This document shows, in pieces, positions 16,744-25,327 of a stretch of DNA of 64,000 nt (position 1 is its first letter; each line of letters starts with the position of its first letter). The notes beneath the pieces were generated by a model that ran no database searches, was not told the origin of the DNA, and saw only the letters and a program-made list of their open reading frames with translations. Source of the DNA: JAQVEB01 sp028698105 (GTDB taxonomy: Bacteria > Bacteroidota > Bacteroidia > Bacteroidales > Dysgonomonadaceae); assembly GCA_964293155.1 (NCBI GenBank), contig CAXYYA010000008.1, forward strand, positions 1 through 64,000, in the 5' to 3' direction. A program made the translations under genes and the position numbers.

Positions 16744-17358
16744 TTATGCGATCAATTTTACACCGCTTATCACCATTCCTGTCCCGATAATGGCGAGGAT
16801 CAATCCCATGATCTTATCAATGACCATGATGACGTTGTTCCCCAGTTTAGCCACGATGAATTCGCTCGACCGGAAAGCCAGGTAATTTAAACCGACGATA
16901 GCAAACGCCATGGCAATGACGATGCCCATGTGCAAAAACGATGTATCGGACACATAGTTCATTGCCGTAACAATAGCGCCCGGGCCTGCAAGAATGGGAA
17001 TGGCAAGCGGGGATGCGGCGATACTTTCGTCGGCAGTGGAGTCGTTTGCGTTGTTGTTTTTTACTTTCGAGGGTTTGGATTGCAGCATTTCAAACCCAAT
17101 GTAGAAAAGCAGCAAGCCGCCTGTGATCTTGAAAGCGGGAATGGTGATGCCGAACACTGAAAAGATGTATTTCCCCAAAACGATAAAAGATACCAGAATG
17201 ATGAAAGCAATTATGGTTGATTTCCGGGCTATTGCTTTTTTTTCGTCCTTCGAGTACCCGTCCACAAGCCCCAGGAAAATGGGAATGTTGGCAAACGGGT
17301 TCATGATGGCGAAAAGGCCCATAAAAACGGTAAACGAGAATGCAAGTAAGTTGTTCAT
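16744..17358 (-). CDS. MarC family membrane protein
   Basis: A 204-residue six-helix integral membrane protein of the MarC/NAAT family. Recognised by FTVFMGLFAIMNPFANIPIFLGL in TM1, KITGGLLLFYIGFEMLQ in the third helix, the polar loop with SPLAIPILAGPGAIVTAMNYV, and the terminal helix IMGLILAIIGTGMVISGVK. Despite the name, MarC proteins are not part of the multiple antibiotic resistance regulon and their substrate is unsettled; amino-acid transport was reported for some archaeal homologues. It lies 9 bp downstream of the GH53 gene on the same strand, so co-transcription is likely. Confidence 0.92.
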   Translation of the reverse strand: MNNLLAFSFTVFMGLFAIMNPFANIPIFLGLVDGYSKDEKKAIARKSTIIAFIILVSFIVLGKYIFSVFGITIPAFKITGGLLLFYIGFEMLQSKPSKVKNNNANDSTADESIAASPLAIPILAGPGAIVTAMNYVSDTSFLHMGIVIAMAFAIVGLNYLAFRSSEFIVAKLGNNVIMVIDKIMGLILAIIGTGMVISGVKLIA

Positions 17359-17367
17359 GTGAATTTT

Positions 17368-18408
17368 TTAGTCTATGAATGCGTCCATGGCCTTGGTAGG
17401 TCTGCCGTCGTCGCCCCATGCGCTTAGCGCATATTTGCTCCAGGAACGGGCTCCCTGGGGTTCCCAGTAAAACACACCAAGTCCTTTGCCGTTGGGAACG
17501 GCCTTCACCTTTTGGATGACGGCGCGCAGCATATCGTATGTGTTTTGCGGTTTGTTGTCCTCGCCGCCCACCTCCACAACCATCACCTCTTTGTTGTAGC
17601 GTTGCGCCATGTCGTTGAGGTTGCGGCCCAGGTCGTCAATTACCGTCGTGTAATCGGGTTTGCCGTCCAGCCAATACGGATAGAACGACATACCGATAAT
17701 GTCGTATTTCACGTGATGTTCCTCTGCGTTGTCGAACCACCACCGAAAGCGTTCGTTATTATTTCCCTGATCCACGTGCAGAATTACCATGGATTGCGGG
17801 CTTACGGCCTTAATGGCTTCGTATCCAGCGTTCAGTAACTGTGCCAGTTGCGGCCAGTTATCGGTGCTCCCCTCGGGAAGCAGCATCCCTCCAGGAATTT
17901 CGTTACCCACCTGAACCCACTCGGGACTAATTCCTGCCTCTTTCAGTGCCGTCATCACACCGTAGGTGTAATCGTAAAGCGCCTGTTTCAGTTGTTCAAA
18001 ACCGAGGTTTTTCCAGGCGTCGGGTTTGTGTTGTTTGCCCGGATCGGCCCAACTGTCGCTGTAATGAAAATCAATCATCACGCGCATGTCGTGGTTTTTG
18101 GCACGCCTGGCCATCGCCACGGTTTCTTCCGTACTGCAATGTCCGCTCCACGGGTCATCCGAAGGATTCACCCACGTGCGCAGCCGGATGGAATTGATGC
18201 CGTGCGCCTGGAGTATCTTGAAACAATCTTCCGCTTGGCCGTCATCGTTACGAAAAACGTACCCGCTTTTTTCCATTTGCGGTAACCATCTGATATCTGC
18301 GCCTTTGGCGAATTCAACGGCTATCGGGGCAGATGTTTCTTCCTGCTCTTTCTGTCCCGTACAGGCCAGAAGAAGTGTTGAAACGATGATAAGGGGTAGA
18401 TATTTCAT
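17368..18408 (-). CDS. GH53 arabinogalactan endo-beta-1,4-galactanase lipoprotein
   Basis: A 346-residue glycoside hydrolase of family 53. The start at the ATG complementary to 18406-18408 gives a lipobox signal (MKYLPLIIVSTLLLACTG). The TIM-barrel has family landmarks: GADIRWLPQMEKSG, GINSIRLRTWVNPS, MIDFHYSDSWADPGKQ, the acid/base Glu in VQVGNEIPGG and the nucleophile Glu in VVEVGGE, then GVFYWEPQGA near the end. It hydrolyses beta-1,4-galactan side chains of pectin, probably at the cell surface. No SusC/D pair sits beside it. Confidence 0.93.
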   Translation of the reverse strand: MKYLPLIIVSTLLLACTGQKEQEETSAPIAVEFAKGADIRWLPQMEKSGYVFRNDDGQAEDCFKILQAHGINSIRLRTWVNPSDDPWSGHCSTEETVAMARRAKNHDMRVMIDFHYSDSWADPGKQHKPDAWKNLGFEQLKQALYDYTYGVMTALKEAGISPEWVQVGNEIPGGMLLPEGSTDNWPQLAQLLNAGYEAIKAVSPQSMVILHVDQGNNNERFRWWFDNAEEHHVKYDIIGMSFYPYWLDGKPDYTTVIDDLGRNLNDMAQRYNKEVMVVEVGGEDNKPQNTYDMLRAVIQKVKAVPNGKGLGVFYWEPQGARSWSKYALSAWGDDGRPTKAMDAFID

Positions 18409-18478
18409 TGTTTTTAATGATTTTGATTTGCAATCAAACCGCAAATGGTTATTTGTCAAAAAAATAATCCGATCACTT

Positions 18479-19303
18479 TCATTTACATTTATCGAACAAT
18501 TCGATATTTCTCTTGGTGTCGATACCTAATTCCAGTGCTTTTTGCAACAACTTACATGCTTCTTCCTTCTTTCCCATTTCATACAATATTTCACCTTTCG
18601 TAAGATACGCTACAGCATATTTTTTATCTATTTCAATTGCTTTATCAACATTGATGATTGCCTCGTCGAATTTTTTCATTTTCATTAAAATATCTGCTTT
18701 GTTATTGTAAAGCTGAGATTCTTGTGGTCGTTCTTCGATGAGTTTGTTTATATCGGTCCATGCTTCGTCTAATTGCCCCAACTTACTTTTGACGTTCACC
18801 AGATTTGCCTTTGCGAAGAAGTTTCCCGGATCAATGTTAAGCACTTGTTCAAGATCAGCTTTTGCAAGTTCTGGTTTTTCCTGTTTTTGATATATGTTTG
18901 CTCGCGTTAGCAAAATATCCTGGTTATTCGGACTTAATTCCATCGCTTTATTTACATCCGATAAAGCTTTATTTAATTCATCAATCGTTACATACAACGT
19001 AGCTCTGTTTTGAAAAGTCATAAGCAGAGTAGAGTCTATCTCTATGGATTTGTTGTATGAAGACAAAGCTTCTTCTTTTTTGTTCAAACGTCGTTGTATA
19101 GTTCCTAAGTTAGAATAAAAAATTGCGAGGTTCTCTTTATCTTTTTCCAGTTTGATCAGTTTTTTCAGGTTATCTTCAGCACAGGAGTAATCCTCCTTAT
19201 TTAGGCAGTTGTTAACAAGTTGAAACAAGTCTTGTGCATTTTGTGCCCAACCTTTAGAAGCAAAGGAAAATAGCAATGTTAAAAGAATAATTGTTTGTTT
19301 CAT
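18479..19303 (-). CDS. Exported tetratricopeptide-repeat protein
   Basis: A 274-residue protein with a signal peptide (MKQTIILLTLLFSFASKGWAQ) followed by about six TPR units covering the mature chain, for example NLGTIQRRLNKKEEALSSYNK, ANIYQKQEKPELAKADLEQ and TKGEILYEMGKKEEACKLLQ. TPRs form helical scaffolds for protein binding. No catalytic domain is present and the partner is unknown. It is more AT-rich than its neighbours. No obvious operon partner; the gene upstream ends 102 bp away. Confidence 0.85.
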   Translation of the reverse strand: MKQTIILLTLLFSFASKGWAQNAQDLFQLVNNCLNKEDYSCAEDNLKKLIKLEKDKENLAIFYSNLGTIQRRLNKKEEALSSYNKSIEIDSTLLMTFQNRATLYVTIDELNKALSDVNKAMELSPNNQDILLTRANIYQKQEKPELAKADLEQVLNIDPGNFFAKANLVNVKSKLGQLDEAWTDINKLIEERPQESQLYNNKADILMKMKKFDEAIINVDKAIEIDKKYAVAYLTKGEILYEMGKKEEACKLLQKALELGIDTKRNIELFDKCK

Positions 19304-19405
19304 AGTTAGCTAGTTATTTGTTGTAAGTTGTAAATTCACTTTTTAGCCTGTTGCTTGAAACAGTTGTCAGTTCTCTTTACCGAAAACTGACAACCGTTGA
19401 CTGTT

Positions 19406-21619
19406 TCATTTTTTCGCCACATCCGTCATATAAAACACCAGCGTTGCGCCATCCATAATGTCTTTGTAGCTGATGGTCTGTTTGTCGTACGGCTGGCCGT
19501 TGAGTTCCATTTTTTCGACGTATTTGTTGTCAACCGACAGGTTTTTAGCTTCCATGGTGAAAGTTTTTCCGTTACCTACATTCACTTTTGCCGAGGGAAC
19601 CTGTGGTGCGCCGATGACAAACTCACCACCGGAAGGGTTTACCGGATAAAAACCGAGTGACGAAAGAATGTACCAGGCTGACATTTGGCCGCAATCGTCA
19701 TTGCCGATCAGCCCATCGGGCATGTTTTTATAAAAATCGGTACAAATCTGGCGAACCAACTCCTGCGTTTTGTACGATTGGCCTAAATACGTGTAAATGT
19801 ATGAAATATGATGACTGGGCTCGTTGCCGTGCGCGTATTGTCCGATGAGCCCCGTTACGTCGGACAACGTGTTGGTTGTTTTTCGCGACGTATAGAACAA
19901 CGAGTCGAGGCGCTCGGCAGCCATCGTGTTGTCGCCCATCAGCGCGAGCAAACCGGGGATATCTTGCAGCACGTGCCACGTGTATTGCGCCGCATTGCCT
20001 TCGGTGTAATCGCCGCCCACGTCCGAATCGCCATGCGCCAGCATAAACGGGTCGAACGGCGTGCGCCAGTTGCCTTTTGTGTCGCGGGCGCGCATGTATT
20101 TTGTGGTGGGGTCGAAAAGGTTCTTGTAGTAGTTGGCGCGTTTGTTAAAGAAGTCGTAATCAGCCGTTTTTCCGAGTTTTTGCGCCATTTGCGCAGCGCA
20201 CCAGTCGTCGAATCCGCACTCCAGCGTGCTTGATGCCGATTCCAGCTTCACGGAATCGAACGGAAAATAACCGTATTTGTCGTACAACGTCCAGTTGTTG
20301 TCGGGGGTATTCACTGTGAGCGATTTTTTCACTTCGTTGAATGCCCGTTCGGCATCAAAACCTTGAAAACCTTTCAGATATGCATCTGCTACCATTGGCA
20401 CGGAGTGGCTGCCGATCATGGTGTACGTTTCCTGGCCCCACAATGCCCAAATAGGCAGGTGTCTCTGCTGTTCGCTGTAATCGAGCATGGAATTTACGAA
20501 ATCGGGGATCAGTTCAGGACTGATAACGGTGTATAGCGGGTATGCCGCACGAAAAATATCCCATTGCGACCAGGTGGAGTAATATTTTCCTCCCGACGAC
20601 TGCGAAACCTGACGGTTGGGGCCGGTGTATTTTCCATCCACATCGGCGATGTTGTTGGGTTGGATAAACAAGTGGTACATAGCCGTATAGAAGTTGTTTT
20701 TCTGCGCTTCCGTTCCATCTATTTGGATACGCGATAAATACTTGTTCCACTCGTTTTTAGCCTGCAGGTGCGTTGCTTCGAAATCCCAACCGGGAACTTC
20801 GGCTGCAAGATTGGCTTTTGCACCTTCGATGCTGGCCGACGACATGGCTATTTTCATATTCAACGTGGTATCGTTCTGCATACCGAACGTCAGAATGTAG
20901 CGCGGCGCTTTTTCGCGCGGGTCTTTCTTTTCGAGTTTTTCCGACGAAAGGATCGGTTTATCGAATTCAATGGCGAAATAATACGTGCGTTCCACCCATT
21001 CTGTGCGGTGCGTGTAACCGGTGATCATTTTGTCGCCTTCAAAATTCACCTGATTATCGAGCACGCTGGTGGGTAAATGCTGAATCGTCCACACCAGGCC
21101 GCTCTGAAAATCGGCCAGCACGTTCGCCACTTTCCCTTTACCGAAGGTATATTTGTGGAAAGCCACATGCTGGGCAGCGGTTACTTGTACGCGGACGTCG
21201 TTGTCGGTGAGATTCACAGCGTAGTAGCCCGGTGAAGCTTCCTCGCTGACGAGGTCGTATTTGCTGCGCAAATCGGCGCGTTTTTCACCGCTGAAAGGTT
21301 GCATGAGCAAATCGCCCAGATCAATGCATCCGGTGCCGTTTAATCGGGTTTGCGAGAAACCGTTGATCAGCGAATCGCCATAAACATAGCCGGAGCAGTA
21401 TTCCCACGAATAATTTCCCGTTTCGGGCCCGGCCTGGATCATCCCCAACGGGTAAGCAGCTCCCGGAAACGTGTGTCCGGTAAATGCCGTGCCGATAAAC
21501 GGGTCAACGTATTGCGTGAAATCGGTTTCGGAGGCGTCGGCCGGTTTTTCTTTTTGTTTTTGTGTACAAGCTACGGCTAAAAGCATTGCCACTATGAGCA
21601 TAAAAAATATTCTTTTCAT
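19406..21619 (-). CDS. GH92 alpha-mannosidase lipoprotein
   Basis: A 737-residue family 92 glycoside hydrolase (Ca2+-dependent exo-alpha-mannosidase). Signal MKRIFFMLIVAMLLAVACTQ has a lipobox. Family hallmarks are present: YVDPFIGTAFTGHTFPGAAYPLGMIQAGPETG at the start of the mature protein, GFSQTRLNGTGC, YSTWSQWDIFRAAYPL, GNEPSHHISYIYTY and IGNDDCGQMSAWYILSSLGFYP near the C-terminus. GH92 enzymes trim host or yeast N-glycan mannose, here together with a GH53 galactanase nearby. The first codons overlap by 4 bp (ATGA) the end of a small upstream gene. Confidence 0.95.
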   Translation of the reverse strand: MKRIFFMLIVAMLLAVACTQKQKEKPADASETDFTQYVDPFIGTAFTGHTFPGAAYPLGMIQAGPETGNYSWEYCSGYVYGDSLINGFSQTRLNGTGCIDLGDLLMQPFSGEKRADLRSKYDLVSEEASPGYYAVNLTDNDVRVQVTAAQHVAFHKYTFGKGKVANVLADFQSGLVWTIQHLPTSVLDNQVNFEGDKMITGYTHRTEWVERTYYFAIEFDKPILSSEKLEKKDPREKAPRYILTFGMQNDTTLNMKIAMSSASIEGAKANLAAEVPGWDFEATHLQAKNEWNKYLSRIQIDGTEAQKNNFYTAMYHLFIQPNNIADVDGKYTGPNRQVSQSSGGKYYSTWSQWDIFRAAYPLYTVISPELIPDFVNSMLDYSEQQRHLPIWALWGQETYTMIGSHSVPMVADAYLKGFQGFDAERAFNEVKKSLTVNTPDNNWTLYDKYGYFPFDSVKLESASSTLECGFDDWCAAQMAQKLGKTADYDFFNKRANYYKNLFDPTTKYMRARDTKGNWRTPFDPFMLAHGDSDVGGDYTEGNAAQYTWHVLQDIPGLLALMGDNTMAAERLDSLFYTSRKTTNTLSDVTGLIGQYAHGNEPSHHISYIYTYLGQSYKTQELVRQICTDFYKNMPDGLIGNDDCGQMSAWYILSSLGFYPVNPSGGEFVIGAPQVPSAKVNVGNGKTFTMEAKNLSVDNKYVEKMELNGQPYDKQTISYKDIMDGATLVFYMTDVAKK

Positions 21620-21843
21620 TTTATTGTTACATATTTTGATAGTTTTACTCCTTTGCTTATTTCAGTTGCATATGTGTCTGGTATTTTAGCTCTTGTAGCA
21701 ATTTCTTCTTTAGAAAAAGCCCCTTCTTGTATTTGTTCAGCGTATTTGATGCCAAATAAGTGAATCATTGCTACTTTTTCTCCCTTTGGGGCATTTGTAT
21801 ACATTTGATGCAAAGTGCTTGCTAAATCGTTCAAAGTCATCAT
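21616..21843 (-). CDS. Small HTH-like protein of unknown function
   Basis: About 75 residues, starting at the ATG complementary to 21841-21843 (the next codon is also ATG; an upstream in-frame ATG at 21876 would add 11 residues). The sequence (MTLNDLASTLHQMY, then KGEKVAMIHLFGIKYAEQI, then SKEEIATRAKIPDTYATEISKG) has the spacing of a winged or plain helix-turn-helix unit near its C-terminus. It resembles small HTH-like proteins that often accompany restriction or mobile genes, but no such genes are here. It overlaps the GH92 gene by 4 bp, so the pair may be translationally coupled, an odd association. Confidence 0.6.
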   Translation of the reverse strand: MMTLNDLASTLHQMYTNAPKGEKVAMIHLFGIKYAEQIQEGAFSKEEIATRAKIPDTYATEISKGVKLSKYVTIK

Positions 21844-21929
21844 ATTTTTTGAGTTTAATTTAATGTTTAAAAGCAATTGGAAGTGTCAATGTGTTTTGAT
21901 TAACTCACAACTCATAACTCGCAACTTAC

Positions 21930-23945
21930 TTATAAATCCTTCTTCGCCCGCATCGAATCCCAAACGAAATAAGCGATCAAGCCGAGAAACGCGAACAGCG
22001 CCACAATTTGTCCTCCTCTGCCTTCGGGATCGGCCCATAACTTCATATCGAGGGCGCTGCTGTTCCCGGTAAGGAATATGATCAACGCGCCGATAACGCC
22101 GAATAACGCTGCGCCGGCAATGAATCCCGATGCGATGAGTATCGCACGTTGATGGCGGGCGTTGTTAAGTTGCGGATCTTTTGAACTTTTGTTGATCCAG
22201 TGATTCAGCAATCCGCCTACGACCAGCGGCGTATTCAACGGAAGCGGGATGAACATGCCCAAGGCAAACGCCAAAGGCGAAATTTTGAGCCAGTTCACTA
22301 AAATGGCAATGACAGCTCCAATACCCAACAGCATCCATGGTGCCCCGCTACCGGACATCAACGGCTCAATAATTGCGGCCATGGCGTTTGCCTGGGGCGC
22401 AACCATCGGGTTGGTATGTTCCGCGGTAGCCACAAAGCCGTAAGCTTCATTTAAAATATAGATTACCGCTCCCACGGTAGCTGCCGACACCAATGTCCCG
22501 AGAAACTTCCATGTCTCCTGCTTGGCGGGCGTTGTTCCAATCCAGTACCCGATTTTCAGATCGGTTATGAAACCTCCAGCCATGGAAAGCGCCGTACAAA
22601 CAACGCCGCCGATAATCAGTCCGCTCACCATTCCCTGCCATCCTTTCAGGCCTACGGCCACCAGAATTACAGACGAAAGGATCAGCGTCATCAGTGTCAT
22701 TCCCGAAACAGGGTTTGTGCCCACGATCGCAATTGCGTTAGCAGCAACCGTGGTGAAAAGGAACGAAATAATGGTTATGGTAAGCAATGCTACAATGGCT
22801 TGTATAAGCGTGATTTTTACGCCGATAAGCAGAAAAATGAACACAGCGATAAGCGTTAAGAACAAAAACAGCATCACAAACGACATTTTCAGATCGCGTT
22901 GCGTGCGTTTTGTATCGGTTTGCACGACCGAACCGGTATTTTTCTTGCCTACAGCCAGTTTAAAAGCATTGCCGATAACGCCGGATGATTTAATAATACC
23001 GATAATTCCGGCCATGGCAATGGCGCCGATGCCTATTGGACGCACGTAGGCTGCAAAAATTTCTTCGGGCGACATGGCCGCGAACGGATTTACGCCTCCG
23101 CCTATGGATGCCGACAGATTCCCGATCTCATTCACCAACGGGATGAAAACGAGCCACGAAAGCAACGAACCTACCGTAATGATCAACGCAAAACGCAATC
23201 CCACTAAGTAACCGAAACTGAATATCAGTGCGCTCACATTAAATTTCAGCACCATCTTGAACCGTTCGGCCAACATTTCACCGAAAGGAACGATGCGCGT
23301 ATTGATTTCCTCGCTCCACAGCCTCAGCGCCGAAAAACAGAAATCGAACAGTCCGCCGATAAGCCCGCTGGTTACCAGTAGTTTTGCCTGATTGCCGCCT
23401 TTTTCGCCGGTCATCAGAATTTCGGTAGTAGCTGTAGCTTCAGGAAAAGGCAGCTTTCCGTGCATGTCTTTCACAAAGTATTTGCGAAACGGAATAAGGA
23501 AAAGAATACCAAGCATGCCCCCGAAAAGCGATGAAAAGAAAATCTGCCAAAAGTTAATCTGCATTTCGGGATATTTTGCTTGCAAAATATAGAGCCCGGG
23601 GATCGTGAAAATGGCTCCTGCAACAATCACGCCCGACGATGCGCCAATGGATTGAATGATCACGTTTTGACTCAGTGCGCTTTTTTTGCGCAATGCTGCC
23701 GAAGCGCCTACGGCAATGATGGAAATAGGAATGGCGGCCTCAAATACCTGCCCGATCTTTAAGCCGGAATAGGCTGCCGCTGCCGAGAAAACAACGGCCA
23801 TTAACAGCCCCATTCCCACCGACCACGAAGTTACTTCCGTAACAGGCCTGTCGGCCGGTAAAACCGGTGTGTATTCTTCACCTTCTTTAAGTTCCTGATA
23901 AGCGTTCTCGGGTAACCCTTTGATTTTTTCTTCTTCTACGTTCAT
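21930..23945 (-). CDS. OPT family oligopeptide transporter
   Basis: A 671-residue membrane protein with about 14-16 hydrophobic helices. OPT-family landmarks include GLLMAVVFSAAAAYSGLKIGQVFEAAIPISI near the N-terminus, LPFPEATATTEILMTG (the conserved proline/glutamate region), GVNPFAAMSPEEI and the C-terminal NHWINKSSKD segment. The prokaryotic OPT branch is thought to carry di- to tetrapeptides or metal-peptide chelates by proton symport. In proteolytic Bacteroidales it fits peptide use, in line with the S9A peptidase elsewhere in the window. Start MNVEEEKIKGLPENAYQEL is the first ATG. Confidence 0.93.
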   Translation of the reverse strand: MNVEEEKIKGLPENAYQELKEGEEYTPVLPADRPVTEVTSWSVGMGLLMAVVFSAAAAYSGLKIGQVFEAAIPISIIAVGASAALRKKSALSQNVIIQSIGASSGVIVAGAIFTIPGLYILQAKYPEMQINFWQIFFSSLFGGMLGILFLIPFRKYFVKDMHGKLPFPEATATTEILMTGEKGGNQAKLLVTSGLIGGLFDFCFSALRLWSEEINTRIVPFGEMLAERFKMVLKFNVSALIFSFGYLVGLRFALIITVGSLLSWLVFIPLVNEIGNLSASIGGGVNPFAAMSPEEIFAAYVRPIGIGAIAMAGIIGIIKSSGVIGNAFKLAVGKKNTGSVVQTDTKRTQRDLKMSFVMLFLFLTLIAVFIFLLIGVKITLIQAIVALLTITIISFLFTTVAANAIAIVGTNPVSGMTLMTLILSSVILVAVGLKGWQGMVSGLIIGGVVCTALSMAGGFITDLKIGYWIGTTPAKQETWKFLGTLVSAATVGAVIYILNEAYGFVATAEHTNPMVAPQANAMAAIIEPLMSGSGAPWMLLGIGAVIAILVNWLKISPLAFALGMFIPLPLNTPLVVGGLLNHWINKSSKDPQLNNARHQRAILIASGFIAGAALFGVIGALIIFLTGNSSALDMKLWADPEGRGGQIVALFAFLGLIAYFVWDSMRAKKDL

Positions 23946-24137
23946 TGTTTCTGAATGTTTAAAAAATTAGATTTAGATTGATTTTGAAGTGTCGAAATTA
24001 CGAAAAATTATGCAAATTCAAAGCATCTTTACCGGTCTTTGGCTAATTTTGCAAAAAAAATGGTGGGCTGGTGCAATTATTACAGCAACTACGTTAATCA
24101 TTTTATGCTGAAACATATTTTCAATGAAAAATATTCC

Positions 24138-24145
24138 TACATTTG
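24138..24145 (+). promoter_or_regulatory. -7 box upstream of the TPR protein gene
   Basis: TACATTTG lies 37 bp before the chosen start at 24183. An alternative TAATTTTG lies at 24044-24051. The position of these boxes argues against the upstream in-frame ATG at 24039. Confidence 0.4.
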
Positions 24146-24182
24146 TGCTGATATTGATCTTAAACGTATAATAAATGAAGTC

Positions 24183-25142
24183 ATGAAAAAAATAGCTGTA
24201 TTAATGCTTTTTCTGGCTTTTGTTTTTTTTGTGTCCGCACAGGATAAAGAGGAGAAAACAAATGGGTTACTGAAGGAGCTTTCAGAAAACGCGTGCAATT
24301 GTATAGATTCCGTTGACACGTATAACAAAATCAAAGATCAGGTTTCGGCAGACATCGCCCGATGCATAGACGAACAGGCCGGCGCGTATCAATTGGGTGC
24401 GAAACTGATGGGGATTGACCTCTCAGGTTTAGACAGCACAAAGAATGTGAATATTCTCATCGAAACAAATAATCGTTCACCTGAATATCGTAAATACTAT
24501 AATGAAATTGAAGGATATTTGATGGAAAACTGCGATGCCTTAAAACAAAAAATAGCATCGAGCGACTTGGAGAACGAAAATTCTGTCTCCCATGATGAAC
24601 GGGCGAAGAAATTTTACTCGAAGGGAATGAAAGACTACGAGAGTGAAAACTACAAAAAGGCGATTGTTAATTTTGAAAAAGCTGTGGAGATTGATTCCAT
24701 GTTTGCTTTTGCATGGGATAATATAGGGCTCTGTCAGCGAAAATTAGGGAATTACGATAAAGCGATAGAAGCGTACAATAAATCTTTAACAATTGATCCC
24801 AATGGTATCATGCCGTTGCAAAACCTGGCTGTTACCTATCGCTATACGAAAGAATTCCATAAAGCACTTGAAGCATACCGGCGATTAGCTGAGATAGACG
24901 TAACGAACGCCGAGACGTTTTACGGGCTTGGACTTGTGTACGCCGTTGATTTGCAAGATTACGAACAGGGTCTCGATAATATGTGTAAGGCATATAATCT
25001 GTACACAATTCAAAAGTCTCCATATCGCTCCGATGCCGAAAAATTAATATCCTATATTTACGCGGAAATGAAAAAACAGGATAAATTAGATCGGTTCCAC
25101 GAAATAATGAAATCGAACGGCATTAACGTAAATATTGAATAG
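24183..25142 (+). CDS. Exported TPR protein
   Basis: A 319-residue protein starting at 24183 to give a signal peptide (MKKIAVLMLFLAFVFFVSAQ). The first half is a conserved helical region with paired cysteines (LSENACNCIDSVDTY, ADIARCIDEQAGAY, LMENCDALKQ). The second half has at least three TPRs (FYSKGMKDYESENYKKAIVNFEKAVEID, AWDNIGLCQRKLGNYDKAIEAYNKSLTID, and a third over YRYTKEFHKALEAYRRLAEID). Function unknown. It is unrelated to the TPR protein at 18479 except for the repeat fold. Confidence 0.82.
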   Translation: MKKIAVLMLFLAFVFFVSAQDKEEKTNGLLKELSENACNCIDSVDTYNKIKDQVSADIARCIDEQAGAYQLGAKLMGIDLSGLDSTKNVNILIETNNRSPEYRKYYNEIEGYLMENCDALKQKIASSDLENENSVSHDERAKKFYSKGMKDYESENYKKAIVNFEKAVEIDSMFAFAWDNIGLCQRKLGNYDKAIEAYNKSLTIDPNGIMPLQNLAVTYRYTKEFHKALEAYRRLAEIDVTNAETFYGLGLVYAVDLQDYEQGLDNMCKAYNLYTIQKSPYRSDAEKLISYIYAEMKKQDKLDRFHEIMKSNGINVNIE

Positions 25143-25252
25143 CGTATTGCGTACGTGAAGTGAATGAACTTTTATTTCTGATATTCTGTTTTTTTGTCTT
25201 TTTTCAGGTAAACAGTTGCCGGAGACCATTTATTTTTTTCACTATCGAACTT

Positions 25253-25282
25253 TTCGGCTGTTTCAGTTGTTAAAAAGCCGAA
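25253..25282. promoter_or_regulatory. Small inverted repeat upstream of the aconitase gene
   Basis: TTCGGCT (25253-25259) and AGCCGAA (25276-25282) pair over 7 bp with a 16-nt loop, about 45 bp before the aconitase start. It could be an operator or 5' UTR hairpin, or the weak terminator of the upstream TPR gene; the sequence does not decide. Confidence 0.3.
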
Positions 25283-25327
25283 TTACAGCCAACATATTTT
25301 TTACACATTATAACTCCTTTAACCATT

